NCBI GenBank assembly: GCA_014896455.1
Contig: JADBKJ010000024.1
Coordinates: 43,883-107,882, forward strand
Direction of reading: 5' to 3'
Origin: Thermoanaerobacter sp.
GTDB taxonomy: Bacteria; Bacillota; Thermoanaerobacteria; Thermoanaerobacterales; Thermoanaerobacteraceae
DNA: 64,000 nt
In this document: piece by piece, positions 19,271-27,033 of the stretch
Layout of the letters: each line of letters starts with the position of its first letter
Position numbering within the stretch: position 1 is the stretch's first letter
Position numbers and translations under genes: made by a program
The notes under the pieces: model-generated
What the model saw: the letters and a program-made list of their open reading frames with translations, nothing else
The model's database searches: none
Told to the model about the DNA's origin: nothing

Positions 19271-20611
19271 TCATATTTTTGACAAAGCATCTAAAGCAGC
19301 AGAACTTATTGGGTAAGAAACTGGCGATGAAGTAAGAAGTGGATGGGTCGCCACTTGGAAAGTAGTCAATTCTGAAGCTGTTGTCCCTTTTTGTATTGCT
19401 AGGCTTAAAATGTTTATCATTTCACCCACATTATCTCCACCTGCTAGTTGAGCTCCCAGTATAACTCCTGAATACCTTGAAAAAATCAATTTTATCTTAA
19501 CATTCATGGTATTTGGCAGTGTTCCAGGGTGTTTGTCTATAGTGTTAAATTCACCAATGACTATATCAAATCCCTCAGCTCTAGCTTGTGTTTCTGTGAG
19601 GCCTGCTGCAGCAAAAGCAGTATTGTATATCTTTGTTGAGAAAGCACTTATAGTGCCTTTATTTTCTCTCACTAATCTTAACTCAAATGCATTTACACCA
19701 GCAATTTTAGCTTCATTAGCTGCAATAGAAGCTAAAAGTATTGGCACATTCTTTCTTGTGAAGAAACACTTTTTCTCTGCGCAGTCACCTACTGCGAAAA
19801 TATCCGGGTCGTTCGTCCTCATATATTCGTCCACAGTTATTGCGCTTTTTTCATTTAGTTTAATACCCGCTTCTTCAGCTAACTTTGTATTAGGCTTTAC
19901 TCCCATAGCTACTATAACAACATCTGCTTTTATTTTCTCTCCAGTGTGAATCTCCACTTCCTCAACTTCTTTCTCTCCAATGAATCTTGTAACCTTGGTG
20001 TTAGTCAACACTTTTATACCATGCTCTTTTAATTTAGCTTCCGCCATATCACTAAATTCTGGGTCAAAAGCCTGCCACAAGAGTTTATCTGCCACTTCTA
20101 TTATTGTAACATTCTTACCTAATAATTGTACCTGCTCTGCCATTTCAACTCCAATGAAGCCTCCACCTACTACTACAGCATCCTCTGCTTCGTTAATCTT
20201 TTGTTGAACAAATTTCAAATACTCCTCATCCTTCTTTATTGTGAATACATTGTCCAAGTCATAGCCAGGTATAAATGTCGGAACTATCGGTAGGGAACCT
20301 GTCGCTAAAATTAATTTTTTATAAGAAATATCCCCATTTTTTCTTGTAGAAACTTTTTTATTTTTCCTATCAATAGAGACAACTTCGTCTATTACCAACT
20401 CTACTCCTGCATTTGCAAGCATAGAATCAGGGATCACATTTTTTGAAGTATCTTTTAAAGTACCAAAAATATAAGGGATTCCGCAAGGAACCATCACTCT
20501 TTCTGCCATTCTTATAACTGTTACTTTTTTGTCTTTGTACGTCTTTTTAACAGATAAGGCCGCTAAAATTCCACCCGCACTTCCTCCAATTACTAAAACA
20601 TCCGTCTCCAT
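19271..20611 (-). CDS. FAD-dependent pyridine nucleotide-disulfide oxidoreductase (NADH oxidase/CoA-disulfide reductase-like)
   Basis: 446 residues. FAD motif VLVIGGSAGGILAAL, single redox cysteine Cys43 in VMVPCGIPY (as in CoA-disulfide reductase, NADH oxidase and NADH peroxidase), NADH motif VVVGGGFIGVEMAE, and C-terminal VGDCAEKK plus a dimerisation domain. Likely roles are thiol-disulfide or oxygen/peroxide and polysulfide reduction; sequence alone does not choose. Single gene with its own downstream terminator. Confidence 0.88.
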   Translation of the reverse strand: METDVLVIGGSAGGILAALSVKKTYKDKKVTVIRMAERVMVPCGIPYIFGTLKDTSKNVIPDSMLANAGVELVIDEVVSIDRKNKKVSTRKNGDISYKKLILATGSLPIVPTFIPGYDLDNVFTIKKDEEYLKFVQQKINEAEDAVVVGGGFIGVEMAEQVQLLGKNVTIIEVADKLLWQAFDPEFSDMAEAKLKEHGIKVLTNTKVTRFIGEKEVEEVEIHTGEKIKADVVIVAMGVKPNTKLAEEAGIKLNEKSAITVDEYMRTNDPDIFAVGDCAEKKCFFTRKNVPILLASIAANEAKIAGVNAFELRLVRENKGTISAFSTKIYNTAFAAAGLTETQARAEGFDIVIGEFNTIDKHPGTLPNTMNVKIKLIFSRYSGVILGAQLAGGDNVGEMINILSLAIQKGTTASELTTFQVATHPLLTSSPVSYPISSAALDALSKI

Positions 20612-20739
20612 ACTATAAATTACCTCCTGATTATATTTTTCTTTTACCCCCCCCTACCCTGAGGGGCCACCTATCTCAATTATAGGCTTCTAATGAAATT
20701 ATGTCAATAAAATATCAAAAATTTTGTTAAAAAAATAGT

Positions 20740-21438
20740 TTAACAATTCAATTGATTTTTTGTTTTAGACTCCTCTTCTTCCATTCCCCTAAGGTGAAAA
20801 CCCCCAATTAAAGACTTGATGGGCAACCCCTCAAAACGCCTCTTAGCCGTCTCTAGTATGTTTAAAATCCCTGCATGGGAACACCCTGTCATTACATTTA
20901 TTCCATCATCCTCTTTGACTACCACAAACACTTCATCCAAAAATTCATCTTTTACCTTTTCTCCCTCTTTTTCAACAAAAAAATTCCTTGTAGTAAACTC
21001 ATTGTCATAGACTATGTCAGTGTTGGTTATTACAAAAAATCCTTCCTCGATTTCGGTATCTTTTTCAATCAGCATAAAATTTTCCTTATATCTGCCATAA
21101 AATAAAGGGTCAAAACCTATTTCTTCTAAATTTTCAGCCTTTCTTTTAGCATATTTTCTGCCTAAAATTTCTTTGTGAGCGTATATTTTAACTTTCGGAT
21201 TCTTTTCTAATAAACTTTTTAATCCTCCAATGTGGTCATAATGACCATGAGTTAAAACTACCTTCTGGATTCTTTCTATATCTATTCCCATCAGTCCACA
21301 ATTTTTTATAAAATTCTCACTTTGACCTGTATCCACAATTACCTCTCTATCTCCCTTTCTAAGTAAAAAGGAAAGGCCATGTTCTGCCACAAAATTCCTC
21401 CTAAAAACCACATTTTCTATGAGCACCTGGACTTCCAA
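20740..21438 (-). CDS. Metallo-beta-lactamase-fold hydrolase
   Basis: 232 residues. The metal site LTHGHYDHIGG (HxHxDH) lies near residue 65, with a later GCSHAGI and GGFHL. It resembles the MBL proteins related to 7,8-dihydropterin-6-methyl-4-(beta-D-ribofuranosyl)aminobenzene 5'-phosphate synthase. The N-terminus is VQVLIENVVFRRNFVAEHGLSF. It ends a five-gene set with two NifX-like and two MinD-like genes, a grouping common in anaerobes. Substrate unknown. Confidence 0.85.
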   Translation of the reverse strand: MEVQVLIENVVFRRNFVAEHGLSFLLRKGDREVIVDTGQSENFIKNCGLMGIDIERIQKVVLTHGHYDHIGGLKSLLEKNPKVKIYAHKEILGRKYAKRKAENLEEIGFDPLFYGRYKENFMLIEKDTEIEEGFFVITNTDIVYDNEFTTRNFFVEKEGEKVKDEFLDEVFVVVKEDDGINVMTGCSHAGILNILETAKRRFEGLPIKSLIGGFHLRGMEEEESKTKNQLNC

Positions 21439-21457
21439 TCTTTCTCCCCTCCATTTC

Positions 21458-21811
21458 TCAGTGATGATGGTTTCCGTGCTTATGCTCCTGACATGGGCTA
21501 TTAGAAGATATTAAAGTGCCTTCAAGATATTTTTTCACCACTTCCACTGCCTCTCCTTCTGCTCCAGTTATCACATCTATTCCGTAACTATTAAAAAGTT
21601 CAATAGCGCTCATACCCATGCCACCAGAAATTACGCAATCCACACCTTTATCTTTCAAAAATTCAGGCAAAAAACCAGGTCTATGCCCCGGGTTGGGCAG
21701 AAAAGTGGAATTTTTTATCTCTTTTTCCTCTACGTCAAAAACCCAAAAGCCCTCACAGTGACCAAAGTGCATTGAAACTTCTTTTCCTTCAGAAGCAACC
21801 GCAATTCTCAT
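21458..21811 (-). CDS. Dinitrogenase iron-molybdenum cofactor (NifX/NifB-like) family protein
   Basis: 117 residues: MRIAVASEGKEVSMHFGHCEGFWVFDV, the NifX fold start, then GVDCVISGGMGMSAIELF. The C-terminus is His-rich (CQEHKHGNHHH), suggesting metal binding. No nitrogenase genes are present, so a role in Fe-S or other metal-cluster handling with the adjacent MinD-ferredoxin ATPases is inferred. Overlaps the upstream gene by 4 nt. Confidence 0.85.
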   Translation of the reverse strand: MRIAVASEGKEVSMHFGHCEGFWVFDVEEKEIKNSTFLPNPGHRPGFLPEFLKDKGVDCVISGGMGMSAIELFNSYGIDVITGAEGEAVEVVKKYLEGTLISSNSPCQEHKHGNHHH

Positions 21812-22680
21812 TTACTAACCACCTTTTCCTCTAAAATTTTCTTTACTTTCTCCCACATCTCTAGAATCTGGCTATACGCTAAACTGTCGGGATATTCACT
21901 TAAACTTTTTAAATTTTTCAAGGCTTTTACAACTGTTTCATCAAAGTTTATTTTACCTACCACAGGAATATTATTTTCTTCGCAGTATTTCTCTATTTCA
22001 TTTGACACTTCTTCATTTAAATCCCATTTATTGACACACACCACGGAAGGAACTTTAAAGCTTTCTATCGCTGACAATACTCTCTTCATGTCAGCAAAAC
22101 CAGAAAGTGTAGGTTCAGTCACAATTAACACCAAATCAACCCCTGTAGCAGATGCAAGAACAGGACACCCTATCCCAGGTGTACCGTCAATTATTAAATA
22201 TTCCTCCTCTTCTGCCACCTCTTTAGCTTTTTTCCTCACTTCAGTTACCAGCTTACCTGACCCATCAGCACCGGGAAAAAGTTCTGCATAAACTACTTTT
22301 TCCCCTTCTTTTGTCTTCGCATATATGATATGACCTGTTTTTTCCTCTACCATTTTAATAGCCTCAACAGGGCATTTGTACATGCAAAGGCCACAGCCTT
22401 CACAGTAGTAAGGGTTTACCTCAAAATTAGAAATCGCATTAAAACGGCACAGTTCTTCACACAGCCCACATTCTATGCACTTGTCTTTGTCAATTAAAGC
22501 CGTCTCCTTGCCATAAAAATCGTATTTTTCTACTATTCCCCCCTGGAGGATTATGTTTAAATTGGGAGCCTCTACATCGCAATCTGCCATAATTTTGTTT
22601 CTAACAATTGTGCTTAAAGTTGCAGCAACAGTAGTCTTACCAGTTCCACCCTTGCCACTTAAAATAGCAATCTGCTTCAT
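21808..22680 (-). CDS. MinD/ParA-type ATPase with inserted 4Fe-4S ferredoxin domain (second copy)
   Basis: 290 residues. Deviant Walker A LSGKGGTGKTTVAA at the N-terminus; two 4Fe-4S motifs, CIECGLCEELCRF and CEGCGLCMYKCPV, between about residues 60 and 110; then the P-loop ATPase continues (IIDGTPGIGCPV). Related to Mrp/NBP35-like cluster carriers. It overlaps both neighbours by 4 nt and is a divergent paralogue of the next gene, so a heterodimer is plausible (inference). Confidence 0.88.
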   Translation of the reverse strand: MKQIAILSGKGGTGKTTVAATLSTIVRNKIMADCDVEAPNLNIILQGGIVEKYDFYGKETALIDKDKCIECGLCEELCRFNAISNFEVNPYYCEGCGLCMYKCPVEAIKMVEEKTGHIIYAKTKEGEKVVYAELFPGADGSGKLVTEVRKKAKEVAEEEEYLIIDGTPGIGCPVLASATGVDLVLIVTEPTLSGFADMKRVLSAIESFKVPSVVCVNKWDLNEEVSNEIEKYCEENNIPVVGKINFDETVVKALKNLKSLSEYPDSLAYSQILEMWEKVKKILEEKVVSK

Positions 22681-23525
22681 TTTTCTATCAACCCCAATAC
22701 ATCCTTTGCTAATCTTTCAAAAATATTCTTTATCTCTTCATCCACTTCAATTAACAACTTCCCTGTTGAATAAGCCTGTGCCAGTTCCCTTTTAAAGGGA
22801 ATTTTGGCAAGCACTCTTATACCTTCTTTTTGGGAATACTCTTCTATTAATTCGTCCCTTTCTCCAGCTTTGTTTATCACAATCCCCATGGGCATTTTCA
22901 TCTCTTTTACCAACTGGACTGCTAAATCGAGGTCATGTAAGCCATATGGAGTAGGCTCTGTAACTAACATACAAAAATCGCTGCCCTCAATAGAATGTAC
23001 GACAGAACAGGAAGTGCCGGGGGGGCTATCAACTATTACAGGTTTGGCTACATCCTTTACCATTTTGTTTATTTCCCTTAAAATCGGGACTCCTGTCGCC
23101 TCTCCGTAATTTAACCTGCCATCTATAAAGTCTAGAGCATCTACTTTCCCCTTTCTTATCGTTCCAATCTTTTTAGGAACTTCTCTTATAGCATTGTAGG
23201 GACAAATTTCATAACAGGCACCGCAAGAATGGCACAAATGGTCAAACACCAGTATCTTTTTAATTAACTTAGTCATAGCGCCAAAGCGGCACGCCTTCAC
23301 GCATTCACCACACAATGTGCATTTGTCGTAGTCAATTTCCGGAATTAACACATTTACATCTTTTTCATATTCGATTTTGGGGTTTAAAAATAGATATCCA
23401 TTTGGCTCTTCTACATCACAGTCAACATAGAAACTTTCCTTTAAAGTCTTAGCGAGATTTACAGAGACAGTAGTCTTTCCTGTACCACCTTTCCCGCTTA
23501 AAACTGAAATCTTAATTCTTTCCAT
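22677..23525 (-). CDS. MinD/ParA-type ATPase with inserted 4Fe-4S ferredoxin domain (first copy)
   Basis: 282 residues with the same plan as its neighbour: LSGKGGTGKTTVSVNLA, then CTLCGECVKACRF and CHSCGACYEICPY, then IVDSPPGTSCSVVHSIEGSD. ATP-dependent cluster or redox role inferred from the family. It overlaps the downstream copy by 4 nt and follows the NifX-like gene by 13 nt. Confidence 0.88.
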   Translation of the reverse strand: MERIKISVLSGKGGTGKTTVSVNLAKTLKESFYVDCDVEEPNGYLFLNPKIEYEKDVNVLIPEIDYDKCTLCGECVKACRFGAMTKLIKKILVFDHLCHSCGACYEICPYNAIREVPKKIGTIRKGKVDALDFIDGRLNYGEATGVPILREINKMVKDVAKPVIVDSPPGTSCSVVHSIEGSDFCMLVTEPTPYGLHDLDLAVQLVKEMKMPMGIVINKAGERDELIEEYSQKEGIRVLAKIPFKRELAQAYSTGKLLIEVDEEIKNIFERLAKDVLGLIEK

Positions 23526-23538
23526 TTCTACTGCTCCT

Positions 23539-23904
23539 TTACCAGTGATGATGGTGCCCTTTATTTGTAGGTTCTGTTATTTTTTCCAATTCACCCTTTT
23601 TAAAAAGTTCTATATTTGTCTTTACATCTTTGTCTACCGCTTTATATACAGGAATTTCCGCTGCTTTAAATACCTCCATAGCATTAGGTCCCACATTACT
23701 TGAAATTAAAGCCTCAATCCCCTCATCCAAAAGAGTTTGTGCAGCTTTCGTTCCAGCACCACTACTTTGCGCCACTGCCAAATTGTCAACCACTTTGTAA
23801 TCCATGGTTTCATCATCCACTATGATAAAAAACTGTGCTCTCCCAAATCTGGTATCTACATGGGATTCTAAAGTTTTACCCTGTGAAGATACGGCTACTT
23901 TCAT
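23539..23904 (-). CDS. NifX-family protein with His-rich tail
   Basis: 121 residues: MKVAVSSQGKTLESHVDTRFGRAQFF, middle GIEALISSNVGPNAMEVF, ending KGHHHHW. It is a paralogue of the 21458-21811 product and first gene of the NifX-MinD-MinD-NifX-MBL operon. A TTATTTTGGTCATATG motif (23963-23978) lies about 60 nt upstream and recurs before the DUF5320 gene. Confidence 0.85.
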   Translation of the reverse strand: MKVAVSSQGKTLESHVDTRFGRAQFFIIVDDETMDYKVVDNLAVAQSSGAGTKAAQTLLDEGIEALISSNVGPNAMEVFKAAEIPVYKAVDKDVKTNIELFKKGELEKITEPTNKGHHHHW

Positions 23905-23962
23905 GTTCCATCTCCTCCATCCATTATTGACATATTTTAATTTACACTTATTAATATATTAT

Positions 23963-23978
23963 TATTTTGGTCATATGT
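23963..23978. promoter_or_regulatory. Putative operator upstream of the NifX-MinD operon
   Basis: TTATTTTGGTCATATG (23963-23978) matches 16 of 16 bases with the site upstream of the DUF5320 gene. Here the second half-site is imperfect (GGTCATATGTCA). No regulator gene is adjacent. Confidence 0.5.
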
Positions 23979-24038
23979 CAATAAAATTATTAAACAAGTG
24001 TGTTTTACAAATTAAAGTAAATCATAGCTAAAAAATAA

Positions 24039-24058
24039 GCAGCCACTTGCGTGACTGC
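24039..24058 (-). terminator. Terminator after the DUF5320 gene
   Basis: GCAGCCAC (24039-24046) and GTGACTGC (24051-24058) form a stem with one mismatch. On the minus strand it is followed by TTATTTTTT. Confidence 0.65.
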
Positions 24059-24073
24059 AACTTTTAAAATCAA

Positions 24074-24430
24074 TTATTCCTCTTTTTTATCATCTTTTTT
24101 CTCTAATTGGTCCAATCTTTCTTTTATATATTTTAATTGGTCTTCCAAATATTTTGCTTCGGCACTTAAAACATCTTTTTCATTTATATTGTAGCCAGGA
24201 TATTGAGGACCCCCATAACCATGCCATCCTCTTGCCCAGCCAGGAAGTCCTGTTAAATAGTACATATGTCTAAATCCTCTTCCTCTGCCGAACCAACCGA
24301 AGCCTTTACATCCCCAGTATGCTCCTACAGGATTTAAATAACCAGGTACATTATATCCTGCACAATATCCTAATCCTCTTCCTGTCCTTGGGCCTAATCC
24401 CATTGGACCTGTTCCATCTCCTCTTGGCAT
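24074..24430 (-). CDS. DUF5320 domain protein, Gly/aromatic-rich with C-terminal coiled coil
   Basis: 118 residues. It starts MPRGDGTGPMGLGPRTGRGLG, the DUF5320 signature, continues through a Gly/Tyr/Trp-rich stretch (CKGFGWFGRGRGF, RGWHGYGG), and ends in a charged helix (EAKYLEDQLKYIKERLDQLEKK). Function unknown; this family usually travels with NifX and MinD-ferredoxin genes, as here. The shared palindromic motif upstream suggests common regulation with the next operon. Confidence 0.85.
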   Translation of the reverse strand: MPRGDGTGPMGLGPRTGRGLGYCAGYNVPGYLNPVGAYWGCKGFGWFGRGRGFRHMYYLTGLPGWARGWHGYGGPQYPGYNINEKDVLSAEAKYLEDQLKYIKERLDQLEKKDDKKEE

Positions 24431-24450
24431 ATCAATCCCTCCTCTTTTTT

Positions 24451-24467
24451 ATTTTGGTCATATGACC
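24451..24467. promoter_or_regulatory. Perfect 12-bp palindrome GGTCATATGACC upstream of DUF5320 gene
   Basis: GGTCATATGACC at 24456-24467 lies 25 nt before the DUF5320 start. The TTATTTTGGTCATATG stretch that includes it recurs at 23963. Position and symmetry suggest a dimeric repressor site. Confidence 0.6.
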
Positions 24468-24630
24468 ATTACCTAGTTATATAATATCACTATTTTGAAC
24501 TTATGTCAATAATATTTTGTGCAGAAAAATAATTTTTAAACACAAAATTCGAATGGAATAAATGTATAAATGTGATATAATGAAGTCAAGTGAAAAACTA
24601 TGCAAAATTAAAGTTGAAAGGATGAAAAAG

Positions 24631-25259
24631 ATGCCCAAAATATCTCCCTTTGAAAAGCACTTTGACAGATATGAAGAATGGTTTGTAGAAAACGAATATG
24701 CCTACCAATCAGAACTCGACGCTGTGAAACTTTTGATGCCCAAATTTGAAAAGGGTTTAGAAGTGGGAATTGGGACAGGAAGATTTGCACTGCCTTTAGG
24801 GATAAAAAATGGGATAGAGCCTTCTTTGCAAATGAGAAAAATAGCAATAGAAAAAGGGCTTAATGTAATGAAGGAGTAGCAGAAAATCTGCCCTTTGAAG
24901 ACAGCTCTTTTGACCTTGTTTTAATGGTAACTACGATATGTTTTGTAGACGATCCATTGAGGGCATTAAAAGAATGCTACAGAGTACTAAAAAATGATGG
25001 AACAATATTGATAGGCTTTGTAGACAGAGATAGCACAATAGGGAGAATATATCAAGCAAACAAGGAGAAAAGCCTTTTTTACAAAGAAGCCACCTTTTTC
25101 ACAACAGCTGAAATAGTAGAATTGCTGTATGAAGCAGGTTTTAAAAATTTCAATTTTTCTCAGACTATATTTAAAAAACTCGACGAAATAAAAGAAAAAG
25201 AGCCTGTAAAGTACGGCTTTGGAAAAGGGTCATTTGGGGTCATAAGTGCAAAAAAATAG
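24631..25259 (+). pseudogene. Class I SAM-dependent methyltransferase, frameshifted
   Basis: Reading starts at ATG 24631 (MPKISPFEKHFDRYEEWF). SAM motif I is GLEVGIGTGRFALPLGI. At about 24870-24878 the frame runs into a stop (ATG AAG GAG TAG). One base over, the protein continues as GVAENLPFEDSSFDLVLMVTT and on to VISAKK at 25259, with the expected motif and YRVLKNDGTILIGF. A single missing base explains it. Otherwise it would be about 208 residues, a Methyltransf_11-type enzyme of unknown substrate. Sequencing error cannot be excluded. Confidence 0.85.
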
Positions 25260-25266
25260 AGACTTC

Positions 25267-25632
25267 TTAAATCTTTGAAAGAAGTCCTTTTAATGTATTA
25301 ATCAATTTCTCTTCCTCATCTGTTAAAGCCCCTTTTGATGGGTCGCTTTCCTTCAATGGCACTCTTAAAGTCCCTGACAAAACCACCTGCACATTTTGGT
25401 TTCTGTCCACAATTATAGAAATTGGCTCTAATGCGCCGCTAAGTACAGCCAAAATAATCATTATCTGTGAAGGAGTGAGCACTCCTTTTTTCTTTTCATC
25501 TCCCCCTGAAGAGCCTTTTTCTTCATCGTTTTCTCCATTTCCTCCCTCACCAGAACTTTCATCATTTTCTTCTATCCTAAGTTTTAAAAGCAACTCTTTG
25601 AGCTGTTCTCCAAAATTATCAAGCTCAAACAT
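25267..25632 (-). CDS. Hypothetical acidic protein, unrecognised
   Basis: 121 residues. The N-terminus is an amphipathic helix (FGEQLKELLLKLRI). A low-complexity acidic, glycine- and serine-rich linker follows (about residues 24-48), then a hydrophobic segment (LTPSQIMIILAVLSGAL) and a beta-rich end (QNVQVVLSGTLRVP). A strong AGGAGG lies 6 nt before the ATG. It follows a 43-residue one-helix membrane protein gene by 21 nt, so the two may work together at the membrane. I do not recognise a family. Confidence 0.65.
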   Translation of the reverse strand: MFELDNFGEQLKELLLKLRIEENDESSGEGGNGENDEEKGSSGGDEKKKGVLTPSQIMIILAVLSGALEPISIIVDRNQNVQVVLSGTLRVPLKESDPSKGALTDEEEKLINTLKGLLSKI

Positions 25633-25653
25633 TTTTGTCCTCCTGACATATAC

Positions 25654-25785
25654 TTATCTTATAGGCAATGGGAAAATTATTATAGCAGGCTCTTCAGGTC
25701 TCGCATATCCTAAAGCAAAATAGAGTATCAATGTAAAAATAACCACAAACAAATAGGCATCAAATCCCTCTTTTTGCTTTTCCAT
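25654..25785 (-). CDS. Small single-pass membrane protein (43 aa)
   Basis: Start ATG 25785. MEKQKEGFDAYL leads into one transmembrane helix (FVVIFTLILYFALGYA) and a short tail, EEPAIIIFPLPIR. The ribosome site is weak (GAGTGA). It precedes the acidic 25267-25632 gene by 21 nt on the same strand. Unknown function; support comes from the clean membrane-protein pattern and operon layout. Confidence 0.5.
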   Translation of the reverse strand: MEKQKEGFDAYLFVVIFTLILYFALGYARPEEPAIIIFPLPIR

Positions 25786-25869
25786 CAATATCACTCTTTC
25801 TCAAATTTATCTCTTCATTTCTATATATGACTTTACTCCTGGCCTTGTGCTTGTTTATTTATTAAAAAT

Positions 25870-25893
25870 AAGCACAGTGTTTAAACTGTGCTT
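25870..25893. terminator. Hairpin terminator
   Basis: AAGCACAGT (25870-25878) pairs with ACTGTGCTT (25885-25893). On the minus strand a T-rich stretch follows. It sits downstream of the Rpn gene and its remnant. Confidence 0.65.
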
Positions 25894-25904
25894 TTACCTG
25901 TCTT

Positions 25905-26035
25905 TAATGTCCATGCCTTCTTTTAAAAGCTCTCTTGCTATTGATGCTTTAGTTTTTTCCTTCCTTCTTTTCTCCTTTCTTTCCTTCTCTCTTCTATCAA
26001 CCTTCTAAAAGTCGCTGATTTCTGTAAATTTAGCA
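25905..26035 (-). pseudogene. Decayed C-terminal fragment of an Rpn-family nuclease gene
   Basis: Minus-strand reading gives KMLNLQKSATFRRLIEE in one frame and ASIARELLKEGMDIKDR-stop in another, with purine-rich sequence between. These match in order the tail of the intact neighbour (RMLRLEESETYRELIKK and VAKELLKKGMNIDEI). It is a frameshifted partial duplicate directly downstream of the full gene. Confidence 0.65.
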
Positions 26036-26049
26036 TTTTTATCACTACT

Positions 26050-26853
26050 TTAATTTAATAATTTCTTTATTTCTTCTTTAGAAAGTTTAGTTATTTCTGC
26101 AATTTCGTCAATGTTCATTCCCTTTTTTAACAGTTCTTTAGCCACTTCCAATTTACCTTCTTTTTCTCCTTTTTTTATTAATTCCCTATAAGTTTCAGAT
26201 TCTTCTAATCTCAACATTCTTATCACCTCCGCAAACATCCTATCAACAATCTCCTTTTTGTAGACTAATTCTGCTAGTATTTTGGCCCTGGCAGCTATTT
26301 CTCTCTTTTCCACTGCTGCCAAAGGAATATTTCTTATCACTTCCGCACATTCTCTTAGATATACTTCCTTTTCTTTCTGTCTTTTTTCTTTATCCATTAA
26401 AGGAAGAAGTGCGTACAATTTATAGTGGTTAGTTTGTGTTATCTCAGAAAATTTTATTTTCCCTACATCTATTATTTTATATCTGTAGTTTAAAAAATTT
26501 TCTTCTCCAAAGTCAAAATCAATTTTATCAAGCATATTCAAGTTATTTTTTCCTATGTAAATTACAATTTGATAGGGCATTAAATCGTACTTTTCCATTA
26601 TCTCAACAGCATATCTCAGCATTCTATAAGGCATTTTGTCGTCATTATCCGATTGAAACTCTATATGGGCTGCGATTGTATTCCCTTCATTGGCTACACA
26701 TTTAAAAACCATATCGCTTTCTCTGGTTTCAACTCTGGGAAATTCTATATTAAGTTCTTCTATTTTAGTGTGCTGTATCCCTAAAAAATAGCTTAATATA
26801 TCATCTGTTAAATCAGAAAACATGTCTTTCAACGTTATATCATACTTCCCCAC
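26050..26853 (-). CDS. Rpn family PD-(D/E)XK nuclease / transposase-like protein
   Basis: 267 residues from GTG 26853, which has GGAGGG 7 nt upstream; the longer frame to 26895 would start inside a TATAAT-like promoter. The N-terminus YDITLKDMFSDLTDDILSYFLG and the catalytic-type AAHIEFQSDNDDKMPYRML are characteristic of Rpn (PDDEXK_2) recombination-promoting nucleases. The C-terminus is a small helical tail (KELLKKGMNIDEIAEITKLS). Such genes are abundant in thermophilic Firmicutes and multiply by duplication; a decayed tail copy lies just downstream. Confidence 0.85.
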   Translation of the reverse strand: MGKYDITLKDMFSDLTDDILSYFLGIQHTKIEELNIEFPRVETRESDMVFKCVANEGNTIAAHIEFQSDNDDKMPYRMLRYAVEIMEKYDLMPYQIVIYIGKNNLNMLDKIDFDFGEENFLNYRYKIIDVGKIKFSEITQTNHYKLYALLPLMDKEKRQKEKEVYLRECAEVIRNIPLAAVEKREIAARAKILAELVYKKEIVDRMFAEVIRMLRLEESETYRELIKKGEKEGKLEVAKELLKKGMNIDEIAEITKLSKEEIKKLLN

Positions 26854-26903
26854 AATTTCTCCCTCCATTGTTCCCTTATTATAATTATACCACACTCAAA
26901 AAG

Positions 26904-26935
26904 AAAGGGACAGACATTTTAAAGCCTGTCCCTTT
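26904..26935 (-). terminator. Terminator downstream of bpsA
   Basis: AAAGGGACAG (26904-26913) pairs with CTGTCCCTTT (26926-26935), followed on the minus strand by a T-rich run. A second hairpin (27012-27035) overlaps the bpsA stop codon. Confidence 0.7.
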
Positions 26936-27033
26936 CGTACCGAAAGCAGGGGCTGTATGTATAAGGAACCCTTCTCATCATAACGGGTTCCCGATATTTT
27001 TCAACAGTCTGAGGCTTCTGCATCAGCAGAAGC

